This document shows positions 23,390 to 34,965 of a DNA stretch of 64,000 nt, piece after piece. A program made the position numbers and the translations under genes. Under the pieces are notes generated by a model, which was given only the letters and a program-made list of their open reading frames with translations, did not search any database and had not been told where the DNA came from. Position 1 is the stretch's first letter, and each line of letters opens with the position of its first letter. The stretch comes from Hymenopus coronatus (Eukaryota > Arthropoda > Insecta > Mantodea > Hymenopodidae), in NCBI GenBank assembly GCA_030762935.1, contig CM060888.1, positions 117,377,468 through 117,441,467 on the forward strand, read 5' to 3'.

Positions 23390-24252
23390 AAAAAAAAATA
23401 TGATGTGTTCCATTCGCATGACTTTCTCTACATCTCTGTAACAAATTATTCTTAAAATGCTCATGCTTCTATTTACTTCAAGCTAATGGAGAAAAATTAG
23501 CAGAAATAGTCTTATTACTTGTTTCCTTGTAAGTAGAAGCGAAATAAGGGAGTATAAGTTAAAGTGATAGTCAAAAGCTGGTTGCTATGTGACTGAAGTT
23601 TTTTTTGTTTTTGTTTATATGGACAGGAGTTGACGAATTCCTGTATGAGAAAAGTATGTTTTTTGAAACTGAAACGAATAACAAGGAATATCTAAAAATC
23701 GATGAACTTCACGACAAAATGTTTATGGCATAAATTGTGTGTTTTATCGTGATCTACACGTTGTTGTGCAGTATGGTTTTGTCTATCTCTTACGGTTTAC
23801 CAGTTACGCAAAATTTCGCAAAAGTCATCCAGAATAAAAAGGTATTTAGAGGATATTCCCAGAAAATTCAAGATATACATTTCACTTGGGATGTAAATAT
23901 CTTAAATATAAGAGCCATTTTTCGATTTTTTTTCCATTTAAAGGGTAGTTTAGGGAGGAATTTTCTTGAAAGTCTTCGCGTCGCATTCTTGAGGAATACC
24001 AAACTTAAATACCAAGAGAGAACGTAGGTTAGTTTGGTATTTAACGATCTTTTCGTTTTTGAGCTATGCTGTCCATAGACACACACGCTCGCGCGCGCGC
24101 ACACACGGACTTTTTTCCAAAAATGTTTTTTTTTTTTGTATTCAGGGGGACCCAAAATATGTATTTTCCGGTGAGATCTCGATATCGAATTTTTCGGTGC
24201 AATACAAGATCTTCTCTATACACAATGCGCATAGTACGTGTAGAGAAAGAAA
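23390..24252 (+). mobile_element. Hx repeat copy 13, complete, CG/CA microsatellite
   Basis: Starts A-run plus TATGATGTGTTCCATTC, ends GTGTAGAGAAAGAAACC. The microsatellite (24078-24105) is alternating CA and CG. The hairpin loop centre reads ATGCGCAT where others have ATGTACAT, so it is still palindromic. Confidence 0.9.
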
Positions 24253-25416
24253 CCAAAAGCAGTGGTCGGCTCACTGGTTTTTGAACCTCGGACTTCCGAA
24301 TGGGGCCCACAAACATGGGGGCCGCATGATTCATCACTCTTGGTTCAGGTGTTTTGTTGCACTTATATATTAGTAGTTACACAATCTATTGGCAGATTTA
24401 TTTATTTATTTGTACCAAGTGCAGATATAGAGAATATGGCTACCATCAGCCCAGGCTGTCATCATGGCATATTTTAAACCTACTTTTGCTTTTGTATCTA
24501 GTAGATCTTTGTTTTCTTGCTAATACCAACACTACTTCTAATAACAATAACCATTATATTAACAGTGATAATAATAATGATAATAATAATAACAATAATA
24601 ATAATGATCATGATAATCATGATAATGATAATAAAAGTAATAGTAACAGTAATAATACGAGCAGTAATAGCAGTACCAGTAATAATAATAATAATAATAC
24701 CAATAGTAGTAGTAATAATATTAATAATTAATATTAATAAATAATAAATAAAATGATTAATAATAAGAGTTACATACTTGTCGACACATATTTAATAGGC
24801 TTTTCCAATTACAGTGAACTTTCCTTTTAAACATTTGGTATATTTGATTTTATATATTTTCAGATTTCTACACTGAAAGCAAAATTTCGGTAACGTAAGT
24901 TGTACAGGATGCCGGGTGGAAGTCCTTGTGCAGATTTGAAGGACCTATTAAGTCACGCCTTGGCTCTCGACGTAAGCCCCACATGTCGTGGGACGCTATC
25001 TTTACTGCTGCCATAGCAACGGATCTTCCTCGTTCTGTCGGGGATTTATAACGTGTCCCGGAGATTGTGGTCAGATTCGTAGTATGTCCTCCGTTTCCCT
25101 AACGAGATGGAGCTGAACTGCACCCCACTGTTGAGAGCTGTTTCAAACACGTGCAAGTTCACCCTAATTATTACGAAATCCTGATTCTGAAACAAGACTA
25201 TGAAAGCTCGGTTTTGTATGATGTTGATGAATCTATAAGATCTTATTATTATATTGGTAATTTTGTTATATTAACGTCCTACCAACGATATGTGATTTAC
25301 TTACTGCTAAACCAGCTGAAAATCCTTGCTGTGGTATAGAATGTTTTGTGAATACTATGAGATCTTATTTATTTATATTTTACAAGAAGATTTAAAAAAA
25401 ATAAGCAACGGAGTAT
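24253..25416. other. spacer with trinucleotide-rich and GC-richer patches
   Basis: 24520-24735 is an imperfect AAT/GAT-rich tract. 24890-25150 is GC-richer without a recognisable frame. No gene is called. Confidence 0.4.
24520..24735. repeat. Imperfect AAT/GAT trinucleotide tract
   Basis: Interrupted ATA/ATG/AGT trinucleotides over about 215 bp; the Asn-rich and Ile-rich frames here are translations of it. Confidence 0.85.
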
Positions 25417-26254
25417 AAAAAACTACATGTTCCATTCATGTGATTTTCTCTACATCGCTGTAATAAATTATTGTTAAAAAGCACATTCTACTGTCTACTT
25501 TCTGCAGAAATTATCTTAATTACTTTCTTCATTCTAAGTATAACCAAAATAAGGGAATATACTAGACTAAAACGAATGTCAAATCCTTTAAAAACTAGTT
25601 ACCATGTGGTTAAATCTGATTCTATGAAGGGCCAGTAAAGTTTTAAGTATTTTAAATCTGAAACAAATAACAAGGAATATCTCAGAAATGGTCAATTCCA
25701 CGAAAAAAACGCAAATGACATAAATTGTGTGTTTTAACGCGATTTCAATTTTTGCGTAGTAAGTTTATGTCTCTTATAGTTTACCAGATACGCATAATTC
25801 AGCTACATTCATCCAGAATAAAGAGGTCTTCAGAGACTATTCCCAGAAAATTCAAAATATCCATTTTATTTGCCATATAAATAGCTTTAATGTACGGTAC
25901 TATAATCAAAATCCTTAATCATTTTTGAGAAAATAAAAATTCCCGAGATTTTTTCCATGTAAAGGTTAGTTTGGGATTGGGGAATATTTCTCAAAATCTT
26001 CGTGTCGCTTCCCTGGAAAATACTAAAGTTAAATACCAAGTTTGGTGTTTTACCGACTTTTCGTTTTTGAGTTATCATGTCCACGGACACGGATACAAAC
26101 ACATAGAGGAATCTTTTTCTAAAAATGCTTTTTTTTTTATATAGGGGACCCTAAAATATATATTTCCGGTGAAATCTCTGTATCGAAGTTTTGATTAGAG
26201 TGCAATACCTTCTCTATACACTATGTACATAATACGTGTAGAGAAAGTAAAAAT
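25417..26254 (+). mobile_element. Hx repeat copy 14, complete
   Basis: Starts AAAAAACTACATGTTCC, ends GTGTAGAGAAAGTAAAAAT. It is directly followed by copy 15 with no spacer; the AAAAAT of its right end serves as the left-end run of the next copy. Confidence 0.9.
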
Positions 26255-27094
26255 TGGATGTGTTACACTCACATAACTTTCTCTAGCTGTTCTAAAAGAT
26301 TCTTTTTCTTTCTACACTATGTTAATTGACATAAGCATTAGCAGAATTATCTTATTATTTATTTCTTTATAAGTATGAGAGAACAAAGAAAAAATAAATA
26401 AATAAAAACACGCACTAATCTAAAGCACTAATCTAATTTAAAACTTTCGCCATGCGATTGTCATTAAAATTTGCTTCCTTGTTGACTAGAACCAAAACAA
26501 AAGAAACAGGAACAACTTTACGTCTGAAAAAAATATAAATATTTCAAAACTGAAATAAAAAACTAGGAATATTTCGAAAGTGTTTACCTCCCCAACAAAA
26601 ATGTAAAGGACCAAACTTGTATGTTTTGACAAGATATACATTTTTGTGCAATTTTGTCGTCTTAAGGTTTACCAGTTATCCAAAAATCAGGACAAAGTGG
26701 ATTTTAGAAATTATTCCCAGAATGTTCAAGCTTTACATTTTGTTTGTCACGTAAATGGCTTTGGCATGTTAATCAAAATCGTTAGAGCCATTTTTGAGAA
26801 AATCAACATTTTTAAAATGTTTTATGTAAAGGGTAGTTTAGGATAGAGGATTTTTTTGAAACTTTTGGCATCCTTGGCAGAAATGTAACTTGGTATTTTA
26901 CACACTCTTCGTTTTTGAGTTATGTCCACAGGCGCGTGCAGACAGACAGACACATTAGGCTTTTACTAAAAATGTTTTTATTTATTCATAGAGTCTAATT
27001 TCCGATGAAATCTCGGTATGGAATTTTTGGTTGGAATACAATATCTTCTCTATCTACTATGTACGCTGTACAGAAACGCTAGAGAAAGTAAAAA
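26255..27094 (+). mobile_element. Hx repeat copy 15, head to tail with copy 14
   Basis: Begins TGGATGTGTTACACTCACAT in place of CTGATGTGTTCCATTCACAT and ends CTAGAGAAAGTAAAAAG. The microsatellite is reduced to GACAGACAGACACA at 26940-26953. Confidence 0.85.
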
Positions 27095-29337
27095 GATGAG
27101 TAGATCAGATAAGAAAAGAGTATTCGCAAGTAAAGGATTTAATGAAAGATATGCTTGTTTAATGTCTATTATATCTTTCAGTAAATCTTTTACTGCAAAT
27201 GCTCTTTTCTTACCTGGTCCACTCAACTTTTTTCACACTGTGTAGCAAGTTTTTCTTATAACTTTAAATGTGTTTATGTGTTTTTAATATAAAAGGGTCA
27301 CACGCCGTTATTTAAACTCTAACTTATTTCAATATATTTGCAGATTAATCCTAAAATGAATATAATATCTTCATTCTCTTCGGACAAACATTAGTTTTAA
27401 TGTTACTTTTACTGGTCCTATATTTTAATGCTAAAATATTCTATTATTTAGCTGAAATTACGGTGTGCTATTAGTGAATATGATTTAAATTTGCTAAATA
27501 TTACTTAAAATTACTAAATATTATAATTTAAACTATCACTGCCTCGAACAATCACATGCTACAATACCTATAAATTTGTAGAGAAAATATTTCTCTTAAA
27601 TATGGTTAAAATTCACTTGTTTACTCCAAAGCGTACATATTTTAATAAATTACTTGTTAATTTAAGTTGTAGAAAATAATACGAGTATGAAGTTCCTAAT
27701 GTCGCAAATGATTCTTTAATTTCTCTGAAACTTTTTAAATACACAACCATGGAATATATAAACTAGTCATAATGTGAGAATCGATCTGTGCATAGTTTAA
27801 AGTACATTTGAAAATTTGAAATCACCTTATTGAAAATTTGAAATCACCTTATTGAAAACTAAACATTTTAAACCTTATGGACTTTGACACACTTTTTATT
27901 TAAGTAAAATACTTGCAGATTTTTATGTCAATTGTGCAGTTTTTACGCAACATAGAATATAACATATATATAAAGTTTCAAAAAGATCTGAATTAAAGTG
28001 CTTTGAGAAAAAGCCAAGTTTATGCGGATGTTACCTATTAGCAGGCAGTGCAGGGTAATTCAAATAACGTTGTAGAACCTTTAAAACTGACTCACGTAAA
28101 AATAATTATATTCTTACGTGAAAGCAATATTGAGAATAGTGTATTGGAGATATCTAATTAATGATTTTGGACCATTTTGTTGATAAAAATCAGTAGAGAA
28201 ATGCATCACAGTACAAATAAATAAAACGAAATTGTACTTACGTGTAAAACGACGTTAACCTAAAATGGATTTTATTATGATCACATTATGAGTCTAAGAA
28301 TTTGAAGATGTATCAGCTTCCAGCCTGTCTTTGATTCATTGCCAGGATTCCAGCACTTGTTGGCAGCATTTTGTATGTTGATATATTTATACTCCTCACG
28401 AACAGTAGAGCGCATGGTCATCTTGCATGCTGAAGGATCTCTAGAAGTTTGTTTGTTATGCAAGAGCAGATATATTGATACGTTCGGTAGAAAGTTGGAC
28501 AATAGCGTTAGAGGCCGTGTTCTAATAAGTGCGTTGTTTTCTTTACAGGTAAGCGGATATTGCTGATGGCTAATTGTAAACTGCACTTGGTAAGCCTTTA
28601 TTTATCTTAATTCTAATAGCTTCTTAAAATACAACACTAATCGAACACTGAATTTTGATGATGTATCTTAGGTTGACTTTTAAATAGCATCATCACATTT
28701 TACTTCTTAACTCCTCTAGTTTACTATATTCTGCTGCTAAAATACATCATCATATTCATAACGTTGCAAACAAGTGTAATAAGTGGTAATTACAATATTA
28801 TAAACTATATTACTTGTATCAGAGCATAAATAGCGTAATTGAAATTATTAATATATGCTTCTAAATATATTAACATTAGCTATAAATTCATATTAAATAT
28901 TTTAATTTAATATTTTTACTAGTATTGCTGCGTGTTTCATTCACACCACATATAGCCTGTTATGATGGAGTCGCAAACTACAGGCATATATTTGAATTAT
29001 TTACAGCTTTCTTTAAATATTCTTTGTATTTTTAACTTTAATAATCGGTTTATGGATATCTGAAGCCTATACAAACAAACAAGTTAATTTAACAGGGAAA
29101 ATAACTGGGCCCCATCACTATACGTAAGCGATGGTAGCTCAAACAATAATACTATTAAGTCTGATATAAGGATTACGTCTGCTTCTAATCCGTTTGTAGC
29201 TTTATGTAAGTAAATACTTTGTATGTAGAAAACTGTTTAGAAAACCACCTGATAGAGGTACGATAATGAATAAATTACAAATATTGCGCTGTAGCTACAC
29301 GAAGATTAATTACATGGGCATTGTTTACAGAACCTCA
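27095..29337. other. Longest stretch without recognised repeats in the first half
   Basis: Very AT-rich. A 22-bp unit is tandemly doubled at 27810-27853. A pair of opposed small frames near 28281-28586 has no family resemblance. No splice-flanked exon could be supported. Confidence 0.4.
27810..27853. repeat. 22-bp tandem duplication
   Basis: Two exact copies of a 22-bp unit starting GAAAATTTGAAATCACC. Confidence 0.9.
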
Positions 29338-30031
29338 TTGAGGTCCAGATTTCACCGGAAATGTATATATGTGAATCAAAAAAAAATATATATACATAAA
29401 AAGGTCAATGTATTTATGTGTATGTGTGTGAATAGCATAACTCTAAAACGAAAAGTTGGTTAAATATCAAAGTTGATATTTAATTTCAGCATTTTAAAGA
29501 ATGACACACGAAGGTTTCCAAAACATCCCCCACCGTAAACTACCCTTTACACAAAAGATTTTTCTATTACAAGATACTTCGATTTTCTCAAAACATGATT
29601 AGAATTTTATTAATATCTTTAACATATTTCCATGACAAATGAAATGCATACCTTAAGTTTTCTGGAAATAGTTTTTGAATACTTCTTTATTCTGGATGAC
29701 TTTTGTATAACTGGTAAACCGTAAGAGATAGGCTAGCACTTATTTTTAGAAATTTAGATTTCGTTAAAACACACAATGTAAGGCATATACATTTTTCGTA
29801 GCCATTTCCGCGATATTCCTTCTTATTGATTTTAAAATACTTATACGTTTCTCAAATGGAAAGTTCTCATGTCTCTTTTATTTTACTCCTGGCCACGCAA
29901 AAAGCACCGAACTTTAATTGCACACGTAGCGATTAGCTAATATAAGATTTACTAATGCTTTAGCCTCGTGAAATTCCTTAGTTCTCTTCTGTTTGCAAGA
30001 AAGAAGGTAATAACGTTAATGCTTATCTCAA
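29338..30031 (-). mobile_element. Hx repeat copy 16, first part (split by insertion)
   Basis: Matches Hx from just inside the hairpin (CAGATTTCACCGGAAATG) to the block before the far end. The hairpin itself is lost. It is interrupted at TATCTCAA and resumes at 30815. Confidence 0.85.
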
Positions 30032-30814
30032 CGGCCGTCATTACGAATCAATGTGACGTTAGAGCAGGCGATGACTGTGCGGACAATACGGACAGGGCAA
30101 AGAGGAAGCAGTACCTAGCGGTAGTTGTATGTAGTGGGGATAACGCAGGTGTGGTTGTCATTTGTTCAGTGGCTGTTCATGTGTTGGACGACTATTATTG
30201 TATTAATTCATAACTTAAAATGTATCTTTTGTTTGTGTGTATGTGTGTCAGAGCAGAGCGCCTATATGTTGAAAAACAATTGATGGACAAAAGAATCAAA
30301 ATATCTCGATGAAGTTGTGTAGCTCACAGTATAGGTATGTATACGTTTGTTACATCGACAGTGTATACATTGTAAAAGCAGTAACCTGTTTTCACAGGGA
30401 CAAAGGAATGATTTGTTTTAATGCCATAATCAGGATTTAATAGTCAGTTCTAAGACATAATAGAAAATGTCATTCGACAAACATTTATACCTACGTGCAA
30501 TTTCTTTTCGCAATAAGTAGTAGTACAATAAAACCTATTTCTGTTACAGCTATTTTATATCAATTTAATAATATTGAACACTCCCCTTTGTCTTTATATT
30601 CTGTAGCCATCATCAATAGTTTAAGATTCATAACACATGATCTGTATTAGAGAATGTCTCGCTTAGACAGATGAGTCTCGCTAATGTACGGTCTGCTGCG
30701 CCATCGTCAGTCGTGCTGAGTAAACACTGTCATGCTCTACACTTTGACCTTTTTTCTGCGCAAACTTGCTCTGCTTGATTAAGTCAAAGGGCAAGCTAGT
30801 GAAGGTGACTGCCA
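30032..30814. mobile_element. 783-bp insertion with 8-bp target duplication, class unknown
   Basis: Lies between two exact copies of TATCTCAA (30024-30031 and 30815-30822) within Hx copy 16. Excising it plus one duplicate restores the Hx consensus. Its ends read CGGCCGTCATTACG and, reverse complemented, TGGCAGTCACCTTC, a short imperfect inverted repeat (7 of the first 9 match). An 8-bp duplication is typical of hAT and P superfamily DNA transposons. No transposase frame exists (the 81-codon frame at 29968-30213 straddles the junction), so it would be a non-autonomous element. No poly-A tail, which argues against a retroposon. Confidence 0.75.
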
Positions 30815-30922
30815 TATCTCAATTAACATGATATAAATAAATGAACAAACTTTTGTAAGAATGCTTTATTTGCAGAATAGGTAGAAAAGTTTTGTGAATG
30901 GAACACATATTTGTTGAGATTT
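30815..30922 (-). mobile_element. Hx repeat copy 16, second part
   Basis: Continues the Hx sequence after the insertion and ends GTAGAAAAGTTTTGTGAATG then an A/T-rich end. Confidence 0.85.
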
Positions 30923-31599
30923 TTAATTTAATGGGTAGAGTTTTCTAAACACAGGATTATATTATTTTTAAAGTCCAATCATCAATAACATTAGCAGCAG
31001 CAGGTAGAGAAATATAAATTTTCAGCCTTTTAAAACTATGAGGAAGCAATGTAACAATATTACATTTTATTGTACTTAGAAAATTATATTAAAAATTACC
31101 TATAATTTTTATCTGATATATTTTTGTTAATTTGTATTCCTCCATTAGCATAATAACCGCATTTCGTTAATCCTTTAACTATAGAAACTATCACCGTTTC
31201 TGCACATCGGAAGACTGCAATTGTTGTATATAATTTTATTGTTATAAGATTCGTATAATATGCATCTTATTGCTTGAAGTTTGTTTTCGGCACAATTGCA
31301 TCAATTCGTAGATACTGCATAACACCTGTTTTATAATGGTTTTTCCATTAAAATGTTACAGGCAGTGCTTCTTCTTCTTTCCTTGTTTCTTATACGTGGA
31401 TCGTCAGGAAAATAAAGAGCGATTTGGCATATATACGTAATAATGAGAGAGACAAAAGAAAAGGTTATTTCAAACTCTATTTCTCAATGTAATTGCCATT
31501 ACCGTCAAGGAATTTATTGTTGCGTGGTGCAAGTTCTTCACTGTTGATGTTATAATCTTTTATCGTCAAAGATCTGATTTGTTTTTAGAATGCACAAAA
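30923..31599. other. AT-rich spacer
   Basis: Nothing recognised. Confidence 0.4.
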
Positions 31600-31840
31600 T
31601 GTTCGGGGAAGCAAATTTCATAGACAATAACGCAAGTGCATGGTGATAATGCAATGGACACAACGAACTTGTCTTCAGTGAGGAAATGGACCATAATGTT
31701 TAATCAAAGAAGACCAGTTTACGCAGTGAAGTTCGAGGGAAGTTGTCACTAGTTATGGAAGAGTTGAAATCAAATGCTCCTGAAAGAATTCAGGAAATCC
31801 AGAATTTCACCTCTACACCTTAAAAGAGTTGCCAAACTAT
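31600..31840 (+). pseudogene. Possible mariner transposase N-terminal relic
   Basis: In one frame VHGDNAMDTTN is followed by SVRKWTIMFNQ, and after a shift EGSxSLVMEELKSNAPER (x marks the frame change). These resemble the helix-turn-helix and GRPSLVTEEL region seen intact at 61848-61560. Stops and frameshifts are frequent and nothing downstream matches the catalytic core, so this is tentative. Confidence 0.4.
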
Positions 31841-32919
31841 GAAGACTTCAAAAGGGTACATTTTTGGCGGTAGAAGAGTATAACATTGGCCCCAGATTAT
31901 AAACGCCTTGACAGCAATAGAAATAACGTTGAGAAATAGATTAAGGCAGTGTAAGTTTGTATATAAAGTTTTGTGTTGATATTTTTCGTTATTATTTAGC
32001 TATGACAAGTCGTTCTTGACTTTCTGCAGGCCCCTCAAATTTTTCGATATTATTCCTTTATGTCCATCTTTAAAAAGTAGGGAAGATAATAAGACATCAA
32101 AGAGGGACATCACGATATAATTACGTGTTTACGTAATTTACGTCATTAGCAGAAAGTTTAAATGTTGTTTCCAAATGTTGATGCCACTTCTACTCGGCTC
32201 GTTTGAGTGCCACACCTGTTTTATTTGCATGCTAGGTCACAACTCTTTCATAACGATTGGAATGATGGATGGCTTACCCACTTCCAGAAATGATTAATTA
32301 CCTCGCTTAGAGCGTTGCCGCGATATTAAGCATCCCGTGTGACTATAGGCAAACATCCGTCGATGCATGCCGGGAATCAATCCACCAGATTGACAATGGT
32401 ATTATCCAAGAATCTCCACATTCATATGGACATTTTTGTCAAGTTTTATGAAATCACTGCCCCCACTACATTTTGTCAGAAATGTTGTCACTTAAGATGC
32501 TTTTTTTCGGACAAAACATTCTTAGATTCGCCCTGTAAGCTTTGCATCAGCAGGGGAATGACAAATGTTTTTTCTGCCACAGCTGAGAGTGTCACATGAC
32601 AAATCGAGATAACTAGATTAGTGCATGGAGGTATAAGGGGAATGATAGCCATGACAGGCTGACCAACAGTAGCCATACATCATGTCTTTATTTGCTGCTA
32701 CCCTTCTTTTTGCAAATCCATATTCCATTAGGCTTCTTTCCCTATTCAGAAATGCTGTATCATCTACAAATAATACTACGATGTATGTGCTTAAAGCAAT
32801 ATGTTGCGCTCTCCATAGAGATATGATGTGGTGATTTCAAACTTTTAAATGAATTTCAAATGTGTCAATAAAAGCAATGTGCTTTGCTTGCCGCTGTTAC
32901 TACACTTCTCCTTCTTCTT
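31841..32919. other. spacer, nothing firmly recognised
   Basis: Opposed small frames at 32339-32599 and 32488-32676 have no family resemblance. A LFVDDTAFLN peptide on the minus strand near 32775 is reminiscent of a reverse transcriptase motif, but its surroundings do not match. Confidence 0.35.
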
Positions 32920-33354
32920 CCATTTCAGGGAGAGGCTATATTGCCCATTCTGACTCAAAAGTGATCCTCCCATCTGATTCTAGGACAACCTATTGAGCAC
33001 CATCTGTTTTGTTATTCTATTGTCATGCATTATGTGTTAGAACCATTGATACTTAATATCATTTATCTTCTCTAATTTATATATGTTTAACTCTTCCCGT
33101 ATTTGTATATTTGATATGTGATCTTTTAATGTTAACCTGATATTCGTCTAAGAAATTGCATCTCGGCTCTTTCTAATATTCTCCTCTACTTAAAGTCCAT
33201 GATATATACGATAGATATGTATAGTTTTCGCTGATATATACGAGTGTAGGATAGCCAGTACCTTATAACATTTCATTATTGTTTCTTTTCTGGTTTTATT
33301 TCTTAATGTCCTTTGTATAGTTCCACATATATGTTGGAATTCATTTAATTTGTG

Positions 33355-33395
<41 letters not shown>

Positions 33396-33605
33396 TCTTG
33401 TTCATAGGATATCCAGCATCCCAAGTAGTTATGGGTGTTTCTATTATTTCTCAGTCTATTACTATTTTTGATCTTATAAGTAACTTTCCTTTACAAGCCA
33501 TAGTTTTTTATTTATTTATCGATACTTCTGGATTATAGTTCTTAAGTGTCTATTGTCACTACACTGTTTCCATAATTCTGTTGAAGCATAGTTAAGTCAT
33601 TCCTA
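32920..33605 (-). pseudogene. RTE-like LINE, C-terminal part of the endonuclease-reverse transcriptase
   Basis: Read on the minus strand in shifting frames: NKxKTMACKGKLLIRSKIVI, then FQHICGTIQRTLRNKTRKET followed by IMKCYKVLAI, then RAEMQFLRRIS with GY, and finally a GCPRIRWED-type motif. This is the order found after the catalytic core in arthropod RTE/CR1-like non-LTR retrotransposons (thumb and C-terminal region). Several stops and frameshifts and an AT microsatellite at 33355-33392 interrupt it. The catalytic palm with its YxDD motif and the endonuclease domain are absent, consistent with 5' truncation. Assignment to RTE over other LINE clades is from memory of the motifs. Confidence 0.8.
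33355..33392. repeat. (AT)n microsatellite
   Basis: Uninterrupted run of AT dinucleotides within the LINE relic. Confidence 0.95.
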
Positions 33606-34050
33606 TTGTTCTTGTTGTAATTTGGGTTAAATATAGTCATTTTATTGTATGAACAAAACATTAATTATACAGTGTCTGTCATGGAAATATTATATAGGGA
33701 AGGTGTAAAATGTCTCAATCGGTTTAAAGGAATCTTGTAGAATAAATACAATTTCTTCGTTTTGAAAACATTCCTGAAGTTTTCACAGCCTGATGTATAC
33801 AGGTATGTCACACAAGAAGTGTGCTTGTCAATTTCTCTAGCTTAAATCTTAATTGAGGGTATGATAACATACCAGAAGGATACTATGATTAATGGATAAA
33901 TAAAGCATATAAAAGAGATACTTAAATATTGTTTGAACATTTGTCAGCCTTAAAAGTGTACATGGATTTTGATAGACATTACATACAACCTTAGAACCGA
34001 AAAAAAAGTAACGATACATTTTTCCACAAAAAGAGAGTATGAAACAACTT
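33606..34050. other. AT-rich spacer
   Basis: Nothing recognised; could include undetected upstream LINE sequence. Confidence 0.35.
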
Positions 34051-34921
34051 TAAAAATCTGATGTGTTCCATTCACATGATTTTATTTTTAATAAGCTTAT
34101 CTTTTATTTATTTCATGCTAATCTATAAAATTAGCAGAAATAGTCTTATTTCTTGCTTTATTGTAAGTAGAAGCGAAATAAGGGAGAACCATAGGTTAAA
34201 GTGAAAGCCAAAAGCTGGTTGCTATGTCACTGATGTTCCTTTGGCTGTATGGACAGGAGTTGACAAATTCCTGTATGAGAAAAGTATGTTTTTCAAAGCT
34301 GAAATCAAGAAAAAGGTTATCTCAAATACGATCAACTCCACGAAAAAAATGTATGTAACATAAAGTGTGTGTTTTAATGTGCGCTACATTTTTTGTGTGT
34401 TAAGTATTTATCCATCTCTTACGGTTTAGTAGTTATGCAAAATTCATTCAGAATAAAATAGTCTTTAGAGGCTACTCCCAGAAAATTGAAGATATACATT
34501 TTATATGTTAGGTAAATATATTTGATACACGAAATTTTAATTAAAATCGTTAGAGCCATTTTTGAGAAAATCAAAATTTTCGAAAAAAGTTCCATGTAAA
34601 GGGTAGTTGGGGGTGGGGGGATTTTTCTCAAAATCTTCGTGTCACATCCCTGGAAGATACTAAACTTAAATACCAAGTTTGGTATTTTACCTACTTTTCG
34701 TTTTTTCAGTTATCGTCTTCACAGACACACGGACACACGGACACACTGACACACGGACACACGGACACACACACACGGATCTTTTTGTGAAAATGCTTTT
34801 TTTGGATATTGGGGACCCTAAAACATATATTTCCGGTGAAATCTTGGTATCGAATTTTTGGGTGGAGTGCAATACCATCTCTGTACACTATATACAAAGT
34901 GCGTATAGAGAAAGTAAAAAT
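34051..34921 (+). mobile_element. Hx repeat copy 17, complete, left arm of an inverted pair
   Basis: Starts TAAAAATCTGATGTG, ends GTATAGAGAAAGTAAAAAT. The microsatellite at 34720-34777 is a tandem of GGACACAC-type units with variants. Its internal palindrome AAATACCAAGTTTGGTATTT is at 34669-34688. It faces copy 18 hairpin to hairpin. Confidence 0.92.
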
Positions 34922-34965
34922 TGATCCGCGATGTTTAGATGTCCTGAATAGTAAAATGCCACACA
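34922..34965. other. 44-bp spacer between two inverted Hx copies
   Basis: Unique sequence separating the hairpin ends of copies 17 and 18. Confidence 0.7.

Noticed and set aside
24354..24744. Asn-rich 125-codon frame resembling a low-complexity protein
   Set aside because: Translation of an imperfect AAT/GAT tract; no conserved flanking domain.
32740..32820. LFVDDTAFLN-like peptide on minus, reminiscent of reverse transcriptase
   Set aside because: No neighbouring RT motifs, and it lies on the wrong side of the LINE relic to belong to it.
34720..34777. CRISPR-like array (regular GGACACAC units)
   Set aside because: Units are tandem without spacers; it is a microsatellite within Hx.
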